A DNA stretch of 64,000 nt from contig CXTY01000019.1 of the NCBI GenBank assembly GCA_001404055.1, forward strand, positions 186,001 through 250,000. Direction: 5' to 3'. This DNA comes from Roseibium album (GTDB taxonomy: Bacteria; Pseudomonadota; Alphaproteobacteria; Rhizobiales; Stappiaceae). The translations under genes were made by a program, and so were the position numbers. Shown here in pieces: positions 43,112-50,196 of this stretch. The notes below the pieces were generated by a model. That model searched no databases. It saw only the letters and a program-made list of their open reading frames with translations, and was not told the origin of the DNA. Each line of letters begins with the position of its first letter. The stretch's first letter is position 1.

Positions 43112-44523
43112 GGCAGCACATCCATCAGCCGCCACCGCGCGATGCGCTCAACCTGGCGGCATGCTTCCCTGAATTCCGTTTCACGGTCGTTGTCGATCCG
43201 GCGGTGAAACGCCTCCATGATCGATGCCTTGTCGTGGTCCCTGACTGCGATAATGAAAGGGAACCCGTGTTTTTCGACGTAAGTGGTGTTCAGGTGCGTG
43301 AGCGTTTCCCGCTCCTCGTCCGTGAGGAGATTGAGCCCGGCACTCGCTTGCTCCGATGTGCTTTCGGATGTCAGGCGTCCGGCCTGAGCCAATTTACCTG
43401 CGAGATCCGGGTGTGCGGTCAAAACGCCAAGGCGCTCTTCCTCGCTGGCTGAACGGAACATCCGGCAGAGCGCATTGTGAACCCCGGCAGCGCAGTCGTG
43501 CGCGGGTCCAAGTTCAAGATCGAAAGCGCGCTCGGCGATCCAGGGTGAGTGCTCGAAAATGCTACCGAAGTTCTCGACGAACTCCTGCTTTGCCATCCGG
43601 CTTGGTCGCATGGTTTCCTGAGGCGGATGCGTTGCTGCCCAGTGCCTTGCAATTTCAATCCTGCGTGGACACCACACGGCGTCATGGGCTTCAATGTGCG
43701 CGATGAATTTCCGCAGGGCCGCGATTTTACCAGGCCGCCCGATCAGCCTGCAGTGCAGCCCAATTGACATCATCTTCGGCGCACCTGCCTCGCCCTCGGC
43801 ATAGAGCGTATCAAAGGCGTTTTTCAGGTAGTTGAAGAAATCCTCGCCGCTGCTCCAGCCCGGTGAAACGGAAAAGCGCATGTCATTTGCTTCAAGCGTA
43901 TAGGGAATGATCAACTGGTCGCGGTCGCCAATCTCCAACCAGTACGGCAGATCATCGTCATAGGTGTCGGAGATGTAGTCAAAGCCGCCCTCCTCGCCGA
44001 CCAGCCTCACCGTGTTTTCCGAACAGCGGCCGGTGTACCAGCCACGCGGACGCTCACCGACAACCTCGGTGTGCAGACGGATCGCCTCGGCAATTGCCGC
44101 GCGCTCCTCGTCTTCCGGCATGTCCTTGTGTTCAACCCATTTCAGGCCATGACTGGCGATTTCCCAATCGGCCTCTTTCATCGCCTCAACTTGCTCGGGA
44201 TTGCGGGCAAGTGCGGACGCGACACCGTAGATGGTCAGAGGAATGTCCTTTTCGGTGAACAGCCGATGCAGCCGCCAGAAACCGGCGCGCGCGCCGTATT
44301 CATAAAGGGATTCCATGTTCCAGTGCCGCTGGCCGGGCCATGGAGCCACACCTGGAATATCGGACAGAAATGCTTCGGAAGCCGCATCGCCGTGCAACAC
44401 GCAGTTCTCGCCGCCCTCTTCGTAGTTGAGTACGAACTGAACAGCGATCTTGGCGCCGCCGGGCCACTGAGGGTTCGGTGGAACGGGACCATAGCCACGC
44501 AAGTTACGAGGATAGCGATTCAA
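43108..44523 (-). CDS. Fused allantoinase (PuuE) and OHCU decarboxylase (UraD)
   Basis: 471 aa in two parts. Residues 1-300 are a metal-independent-type PuuE allantoinase of the polysaccharide-deacetylase fold: NRYPRNLRGYGPVPPNPQWPGGAKIAVQFVLNYEEGGE opens it (core GGAKIAVQFVLNYEEG), then WEIASHGLKW and RPRGWYTGR. Residues about 315-471 are the helical UraD decarboxylase: HPDLAGKLA, SEQASAGLNLL and KHGFPFIIAVR. UraD yields (S)-allantoin and PuuE opens it to allantoate, so the fusion joins successive steps in reverse order along the chain. The coding start is ATG at 44523; the stop overlaps the allA GTG. Confidence 0.9.
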   Translation of the reverse strand: MNRYPRNLRGYGPVPPNPQWPGGAKIAVQFVLNYEEGGENCVLHGDAASEAFLSDIPGVAPWPGQRHWNMESLYEYGARAGFWRLHRLFTEKDIPLTIYGVASALARNPEQVEAMKEADWEIASHGLKWVEHKDMPEDEERAAIAEAIRLHTEVVGERPRGWYTGRCSENTVRLVGEEGGFDYISDTYDDDLPYWLEIGDRDQLIIPYTLEANDMRFSVSPGWSSGEDFFNYLKNAFDTLYAEGEAGAPKMMSIGLHCRLIGRPGKIAALRKFIAHIEAHDAVWCPRRIEIARHWAATHPPQETMRPSRMAKQEFVENFGSIFEHSPWIAERAFDLELGPAHDCAAGVHNALCRMFRSASEEERLGVLTAHPDLAGKLAQAGRLTSESTSEQASAGLNLLTDEERETLTHLNTTYVEKHGFPFIIAVRDHDKASIMEAFHRRIDNDRETEFREACRQVERIARWRLMDVLP

Positions 44524-44687
44524 GACTGACCTCCGTCATTTTTCTTCTTATAAAACAAAATAAAGCCGATGACTTTCAGGCTTTTTTAGAAAGTGCTTTC
44601 GGAGAACTACGTATGCTCTTTGCCAAAGCCTGACATCATCATGGACAAAATTCAAAACTCACGAAAATTTGGATCAAGGAGAGCCGG

Positions 44688-45041
44688 ATGGCTGGATATC
44701 TGACGACACACGTTCTGGACACAGCGCGTGGCTGCCCGGGCGCAGGCATCAAGGTCGACCTTTACGAGATATCAGGCGAAACACGCACCTACGTCACCAG
44801 CCTGACAACCAACAACGATGGTCGCACGGACGGCCCGATCCTGCCGGAAAGCGCTTTCAAAACCGGCACCTACGAGCTCATCTTTCACGTCGGCAGCTAT
44901 TTCGATGCGACTGGCACCCAATCCGGCGAGCCCCGGTTTCTCGACACCGTGCCGCTTCGCTTCGGCATGTCCGAAGAGGCGCACTACCACGTCCCACTGC
45001 TGGTTTCACCGTTCAGTTATTCGACGTATCGGGGAAGTTAG
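44688..45041 (+). CDS. uraH: 5-Hydroxyisourate hydrolase
   Basis: 117-aa transthyretin-like protein, start set by AAGGAGAG 5 bases before the ATG. N-terminal LTTHVLDTARGCPG with the catalytic His, a central R in DGRTDGP, and the hallmark C-terminal YRGS tetrapeptide (residues 114-117) are all present. It hydrolyses 5-hydroxyisourate to OHCU, the step between PuuD and UraD. No signal peptide is present, so it is cytosolic. It is divergent from the PuuE-UraD gene. Its stop overlaps the convergent LysR gene by 4 bases. Confidence 0.95.
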   Translation: MAGYLTTHVLDTARGCPGAGIKVDLYEISGETRTYVTSLTTNNDGRTDGPILPESAFKTGTYELIFHVGSYFDATGTQSGEPRFLDTVPLRFGMSEEAHYHVPLLVSPFSYSTYRGS

Positions 45042-45970
45042 GGCTTTCCCTCTTTCCCTGCAGACGTCGCCGCAAGTGACGCCTGGATATGTGCCACCAT
45101 GAAATCAATGAAGAGCCGCACTTTCGGATCCTGGCGTCTGCGATGCGTGTAGAGGCAAGCCATTTGGACCGGAATGGGCGGTTCGTTTTCCAGAACGGGA
45201 ACCAGCTTGCCGGAGGCAAGATATTCGGCAACCTCAAACGCGGGCTTCAAGATAATGCCGTGCCCCTCCAATGCCCAACCGGTCAGGACGTCACCGTGAT
45301 CGGATTCAAACGGGCCTGTGACCGCCACCCGTTTGACACCACTTTCCGTTTGCAATGGCCACTGGAACTCCGGTGCGCCGGGATAGCGCATGTTGAGGCA
45401 ATCGTGATTGCCTGAGGCCAGTTCGTCGCTGCTCGCCGGCGCCCCTTTTCGCGCAATGTAGTCCGGTGAGGCACAAAGAAGCCGGCTGCAGTCGGCGATC
45501 TTGCGGATCTTTAGGTTTGAATCCTCAGGCAAGCCAAGGAAAAACGCTGCATCCAGACCTTCCCCGGTCAGATCCACCTTCCGGTCAGACAAGCGCAAGC
45601 GGATGTCAATCAGAGGATTGGCTTCCTTGAATTTCGGAATTGCAGGCGCAATCAACCGCTGTCCCATACCGATTGGCGCAGCGACAAACAGCGTCCCGCG
45701 CAACGACAAGGTCACATTGCTGATTTCCGCTTCTGCCTCCTCAACGGCTTCGATGATCTTGGTGGCGCCGTGATAGAAGAGATTGCCATGCTCTGTCGGG
45801 CTGAGCGCCCGGGTGGTGCGCTGAAACAGGCGCACATTCAAATGTTCTTCCAGCTGTGAAATGCGCGATGAGGCAACTGCTGAGGATATCCTGAGGTCAC
45901 GCGCTGCGGCGGACATATTTCCCAGTTCATAAACGCGCAGGAAGGTGCGAATGTTCTCCAGATACGCCAT
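45038..45970 (-). CDS. LysR-family regulator adjacent to puuD
   Basis: 310 aa. N-terminal helix-turn-helix (residues 1-60) with NMSAAARDLRISSAVASSRISQLEEHL (core LRISSAVASSRI), followed by the LysR linker VRLFQRTTRALSPTEHG and a type 2 periplasmic-binding-protein effector domain. It is divergent from puuD, with 104 bases between them, the classical arrangement for a LysR activator. It is clearly paralogous to the LysR at 47620: both contain RLSDRKVDL, DSNLK-RKIADC, LTGWA/LTDWA and HRRxQDPKxR. A purine intermediate such as urate or xanthine is the natural inducer guess. Confidence 0.9.
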   Translation of the reverse strand: MAYLENIRTFLRVYELGNMSAAARDLRISSAVASSRISQLEEHLNVRLFQRTTRALSPTEHGNLFYHGATKIIEAVEEAEAEISNVTLSLRGTLFVAAPIGMGQRLIAPAIPKFKEANPLIDIRLRLSDRKVDLTGEGLDAAFFLGLPEDSNLKIRKIADCSRLLCASPDYIARKGAPASSDELASGNHDCLNMRYPGAPEFQWPLQTESGVKRVAVTGPFESDHGDVLTGWALEGHGIILKPAFEVAEYLASGKLVPVLENEPPIPVQMACLYTHRRRQDPKVRLFIDFMVAHIQASLAATSAGKEGKP

Positions 45971-46074
45971 AGATTCATTATTCCGGATTTTTTGAAACTG
46001 CTCGCCATTATGCCGAGATACCAGAAAATTGAAAGATGGATTAGTTTCACGGAAAGATATTTGGAGGAGATATC

Positions 46075-47337
46075 ATGTTGGACATTGCCATTATCTGGGA
46101 CTGGCTGTCATTCGCTGTCCGGTGGCTGCACGTGATAACGGCGATGGCCTGGATCGGATCGTCATTCTATTTCGTCGCGCTGGATCTTGGACTTCGTAAA
46201 GTTCCCCATTTGCCTGTTGGAGCCCACGGTGAGGAATGGCAGGTTCACGGCGGCGGCTTTTATCATATTCAGAAATACCTGGTGGCACCTGAAAACATGC
46301 CGGACCACCTCATCTGGTTCAAATGGGAGAGCTATTCGACCTGGCTATCGGGCGCGGGCCTGCTCATGATCATCTACTGGGTAGGTGGTGAACTTTACCT
46401 GATCGACCCGGAAAAGGCTGACCTTTCACTCTGGCAGGGCGTTCTGATTTCGGCGGCATCCCTGAGTATCGGCTGGCTGGTCTATGACTTCCTCTGCAAG
46501 TCTCCGCTGGGTGAAAAACCAACTCTCCTGATGGTGCTCTTGTTCGCGTTGCTGGTCGTGATGGGTTGGGGCTACAACGAGATCTTCACCGGTCGAGCCA
46601 CCATGCTGCACCTGGGTGCCTTCACGGCGACCATCATGACGGCAAACGTGTTTTTCATCATCATTCCGAACCAGAAGATCGTGGTTGCCGACCTGAAGGC
46701 CGGGCGCACACCGGACCCGAAATACGGGAAAATTGCGAAGCTGCGTTCGACCCACAACAACTACCTGACCCTGCCTGTCATCTTTCTGATGCTGAGCAAC
46801 CATTATCCGCTCGCCTTTGCCTCGGAGTACAACTGGGTGATTGCCGCCCTGGTGTTCCTGATGGGCGTCACCATCCGGCACTGGTTCAATACAAAGCATG
46901 CAGGTGCCGGGAGCCCGACCTGGACCTGGCTGGCCACAGCGATCCTGTTCATCATCATCATCCAGCTCAGCATGGCACCCATGTGGAAAGATGACAGTTA
47001 CGAGGTATCCGAGACACGTGAACTGACACCGACAGAGCAGATCTTTGCCAATGCCGACGGGATTGACGATGTCATGAACATCGTGCCCGGCAGATGCTCC
47101 ATGTGCCATTCACGAGAGCCCTTCTATGAGGGTATCCATTGGGCACCCAAGGGCGTTCTTCTGGAGACCAAGGCGGATGTCGTGCGGGCGGCCAAGGAGA
47201 TTTACCTGCAAGCCGGTGTGACCAACGCCATGCCGCCTGCCAACGTGTCCTTCATGGAGGAAGACGAGCGCAGGAAGATCATCGAATGGTACCGCAAGGC
47301 GTCAAAGGACCTGCCGTTTGGGGTAGCTTTGCAGTGA
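46075..47337 (+). CDS. puuD: Membrane urate hydroxylase with C-terminal cytochrome c domain
   Basis: 420-aa inner-membrane protein that oxidises urate to 5-hydroxyisourate, in place of soluble uricase or HpxO. About eight membrane segments span residues 10-315, beginning with WLSFAVRWLHVITAMAWIGSSFYF (core RWLHVITAMAWIG). The C-terminal periplasmic-type domain has a single heme-c site, C341-S-M-C344-H345, and a downstream Met (TNAMPPANVSFMEEDERRKI) that may be the axial ligand. Electrons thus probably pass to the respiratory chain rather than to oxygen-derived peroxide. GGAGGAG precedes the ATG. It is divergent from a LysR gene. Confidence 0.93.
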   Translation: MLDIAIIWDWLSFAVRWLHVITAMAWIGSSFYFVALDLGLRKVPHLPVGAHGEEWQVHGGGFYHIQKYLVAPENMPDHLIWFKWESYSTWLSGAGLLMIIYWVGGELYLIDPEKADLSLWQGVLISAASLSIGWLVYDFLCKSPLGEKPTLLMVLLFALLVVMGWGYNEIFTGRATMLHLGAFTATIMTANVFFIIIPNQKIVVADLKAGRTPDPKYGKIAKLRSTHNNYLTLPVIFLMLSNHYPLAFASEYNWVIAALVFLMGVTIRHWFNTKHAGAGSPTWTWLATAILFIIIIQLSMAPMWKDDSYEVSETRELTPTEQIFANADGIDDVMNIVPGRCSMCHSREPFYEGIHWAPKGVLLETKADVVRAAKEIYLQAGVTNAMPPANVSFMEEDERRKIIEWYRKASKDLPFGVALQ

Positions 47338-47399
47338 GTTTAAGCTTGCATTTGACGAGGTGCCCAACGGGCTCCTTGTCCGCTGACCAAACCGGTTCC

Positions 47400-47553
47400 G
47401 TCATTCCGGACCAGTGAGGCGAAGCCGAACGCCGATCCGGAATCCAGGGTTAATCCGCGCTTTTGCGCGACAATTGTTTTGTGTTCGCATCGCTCACACT
47501 GATTTCTGGATTCCAGATCAGCACGCAGCTTTGCTGCACTTGTCTGGAATGAC
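47400..47553. repeat. Nested inverted-repeat element (element C)
   Basis: Outer arms GTCATTCCGGAC (47400-47411) and GTCTGGAATGAC (47542-47553) pair at 11 of 12; inner arms GATCCGGAATCCAG (47434-47447) and CTGGATTCCAGATC (47506-47519) pair at 13 of 14. It has the same two-level plan as element A and lies between converging puuD and LysR genes. Confidence 0.75.
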
Positions 47554-47619
47554 GCTGTGGCAGCGGTTTACAATAACCAATGTGATTTGACGGCAGCTAG
47601 CTGAATTCCGCAGCTTGTC

Positions 47620-48519
47620 CTACGCTCCCAAATCCGCATTCTTGATGACGAAATCCACAAAGTGCCGGATTTTAGGGTCCTGCAATCTGCGATGCGGGTA
47701 AAGGCAGCCGAACATTGTGGGTAGCGGCGGGGTATCGCTCATGATCTCGACCAGGTCGCCTCTTTTCAGGTAATCAGCAACGTCAAAGCGGGGCTTGTTG
47801 ACGATGCCGTAGCCAGCCCGCGCCCAATCGGTCAGAACGTCGCCGTCATCGGCATCATACTTTCCCGACACCTGAAGTTTTCGAGGGCCTTCCGGCGTTT
47901 CCAGCACCCAGAAATATTCAGGTGAATGCGGATAGCGCAACAAAAGGCAATTGTGATCGTCGCTCAGGAGATCATCCTGGCTCTTCGGCGTTCCATGTTT
48001 CTTCAGATAGTCCGGCGCAGCACAAAGCACGCGCTGACAATCCGCGATCTTGCGAAGCTTGAGATTTGAATCCTGCGGTGTGCCGATGAAAAATGCGAGG
48101 TCCAGACCGTCGGACATCAGGTCAACTTTTCTGTCAGACAGACGCATGTGGACTTCGGTTGCCGGGAACTGTTCGACAAAACGCGGCACAAGCGGCGCGA
48201 TGATCCTGCGGCCTGCGCCCAGTGGCGCGGTAACCCGGATCACGCCACGCGGCGCATCTGAGAAACTGGCAACAGCGGCCTCGGCATCTTCAATCGACTC
48301 CAGCGCCTTGCAGGCATAATCATAAAAAACCTTGCCGACCTCGGTTGGCGTGAGGGAACGGGTGGTTCTGTTGAACAGGCGGACGCCAAGATGCTTTTCC
48401 AACTCCTTGATCCGCTTGCTGGCAACGGCTGGTGTCAGACGAAGATCGCGACCACCTGACGTAATACTTCCCAGTTCGACAACACGTGTGAAGACACGCA
48501 GGCTTTCCAAATACGCCAT
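47620..48519 (-). CDS. LysR-family regulator adjacent to xdhABC
   Basis: 299 aa. The HTH region holds SITSGGRDLRLTPAVASKRIKELEKHL (core LRLTPAVASKRI) followed by VRLFNRTTRSLTPTEVG. The effector domain closely follows that of the LysR at 45038 (for example RLSDRKVDL, LRKIADCQRVLCAAPDYL and YPHRRLQDPKIRHFVDF), so the two arose by duplication. It is divergent from xdhA with about 200 bases between, holding a 19-bp palindrome that may be its binding site. It probably controls xdhABC, the second permease and guaD. Confidence 0.9.
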   Translation of the reverse strand: MAYLESLRVFTRVVELGSITSGGRDLRLTPAVASKRIKELEKHLGVRLFNRTTRSLTPTEVGKVFYDYACKALESIEDAEAAVASFSDAPRGVIRVTAPLGAGRRIIAPLVPRFVEQFPATEVHMRLSDRKVDLMSDGLDLAFFIGTPQDSNLKLRKIADCQRVLCAAPDYLKKHGTPKSQDDLLSDDHNCLLLRYPHSPEYFWVLETPEGPRKLQVSGKYDADDGDVLTDWARAGYGIVNKPRFDVADYLKRGDLVEIMSDTPPLPTMFGCLYPHRRLQDPKIRHFVDFVIKNADLGA

Positions 48520-48621
48520 CTCACGTCCTCTCTTTCAACAAAAACGCTTTGTTTCACCGAATGTTAGCCGGAACTGTACACTTGGCATTTTAGTAGTTTC
48601 GCATGGAAGTGGCTCGGCTAT

Positions 48622-48640
48622 TTTCAACAAATTGTTGAAA
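48622..48640. promoter_or_regulatory. 19-bp palindrome in the LysR-xdhA promoter region
   Basis: TTTCAACAAATTGTTGAAA is a perfect inverted repeat with 9-bp arms around one base. It lies 100 bases before the xdhA start and 102 bases before the LysR start, the normal place for a LysR recognition site. Confidence 0.6.
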
Positions 48641-48722
48641 TAATTTCTGGATTAGCCGGATTTTTCGCAAACGTTCGCGGCAGTACCGTCCCCTGGTGAA
48701 GAGAGAGAACTCCGAGGACGTG

Positions 48723-50186
48723 ATGACACACCGCAATGAAATCCGGATTTTGCTCAACGGTGCCGATGTGGCCGTGCGGGATGTTCCTGCAGATCGGACC
48801 CTGTTGGACTACATTCGGCTGGAACGGCGACTGACCGGCACCAAGGAAGGGTGTGCAGAGGGCGATTGCGGAGCCTGCACGGTTCTAGTCGGTCGGTTGC
48901 ATGATGGCGTCCTGAAATATGAAACCGTCAATGCCTGCATCCGTTTTCTTGCGTCACTCAATGCCTGCCACATCGTCACCATCGAACATTTGAGGGGAGA
49001 GGGCGGCGGCCTGCATCCCATTCAACAGGCGATGGTCGACTTTCACGGTAGTCAGTGCGGGTTCTGCACGCCAGGCTTCGTCATGTCGCTTTACGCGCTT
49101 TGGATGGAAAACCCTTCGCCAACGGAAACAGAAGTCGAAACCGCAATTCAGGGCAATCTGTGCCGTTGCACCGGCTACCAGCCGATCGTTGCAGCAGCAA
49201 TGGCAGCAAACCAATACGGCACACCTGCAAATGACTTTCTGACACTTGAGCGCGAGGAAATTACGCAGCGACTTTCTGCATTGGACGACGGTCGCCGGAT
49301 CGTCACCAGTCCGAAAGACAACCGCGCAATAATTCCGGCAAATGTTGAAGACCTTGCCGAGGTCCTCACTGAGACACCCGAGGCAACCATCATTGCCGGG
49401 GCAACCGATGTGGGTCTTTGGGTCACCAAGTTCATGAAACCGATCAGCCCGGCGGTCTTCATCAACCACCTGAATGACCTGAAGTCGATCAAGCTGACTG
49501 ACACATCGCTGGAAATTGGTGCAGGTGTCACCTATTCCGAAGCGCAGGATGCAATCCGGGACGCATTTCCGCATCTCGAAGCCTATTGGGATCGCATTGC
49601 AGGCCAGCAGGTCCGCAACATGGGGACCATCGGCGGCAATATCGCCAACGGATCGCCCATTGGTGACACGCCGCCGGTTCTGATCGCTCTTGGTGCAACA
49701 ATCACACTGCGCCGGGGGCAAGAACAACGCTCCTTGCCTCTGGAAGACTTTTTCATCGAATACGGCAAGCAAGATCGCGCTTCCGGCGAGTTCGTTGAAA
49801 CCATCGTCATTCCGCGTCCTATTTCTGGTCAGCTGAATGCTGCCTACAAGATTTCAAAGCGGCGCGATGAGGATATTTCTTCAGTTGCAGCCGGGTTCAG
49901 TGTGACCGTTGAAAACGGCTTAATTACCGATTGCCGCATTGCATTTGGTGGCATGGCGGGCACACCGCAGCGCGCGAAAGCGGCTGAAGCTGCGCTAAGA
50001 GGCCAGCCCTGGAATGCCGCAACGTTTGCAGCGGCCGGCAAGGCACTTGAGACTGACTTCGCGCCGCTGACCGATTGGCGTGCTTCAGCACAATACCGCA
50101 CGAGCGTCGCGCGCAACCTGATGCAGCGCTTTTTCCTTTCCATGGACGATCAGACCGCCGAGCCGGCTGAACTGCTTTCCGCGTGA
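48723..50186 (+). CDS. xdhA: Xanthine dehydrogenase small subunit (2Fe-2S and FAD)
   Basis: 487 aa from the ATG at 48723 (in-frame GTG at 48696 and 48720 are alternatives). The plant-type [2Fe-2S] motif has C44, C49, C52 in GCAEGDCGACT; the second all-helical cluster domain has CGFCTPG and CRCTGY. The FAD domain (about 190-360) includes IIAGATDVGLWVTK and NMGTIGGNIANGSPIGDTPP (core TIGGNIANGSP). Electrons flow from the molybdenum subunit XdhB through the clusters to FAD and NAD. It is the first gene of xdhABC-permease-guaD. Cytosolic. Confidence 0.95.
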   Translation: MTHRNEIRILLNGADVAVRDVPADRTLLDYIRLERRLTGTKEGCAEGDCGACTVLVGRLHDGVLKYETVNACIRFLASLNACHIVTIEHLRGEGGGLHPIQQAMVDFHGSQCGFCTPGFVMSLYALWMENPSPTETEVETAIQGNLCRCTGYQPIVAAAMAANQYGTPANDFLTLEREEITQRLSALDDGRRIVTSPKDNRAIIPANVEDLAEVLTETPEATIIAGATDVGLWVTKFMKPISPAVFINHLNDLKSIKLTDTSLEIGAGVTYSEAQDAIRDAFPHLEAYWDRIAGQQVRNMGTIGGNIANGSPIGDTPPVLIALGATITLRRGQEQRSLPLEDFFIEYGKQDRASGEFVETIVIPRPISGQLNAAYKISKRRDEDISSVAAGFSVTVENGLITDCRIAFGGMAGTPQRAKAAEAALRGQPWNAATFAAAGKALETDFAPLTDWRASAQYRTSVARNLMQRFFLSMDDQTAEPAELLSA

Positions 50187-50196
50187 CTGTGAGCAT

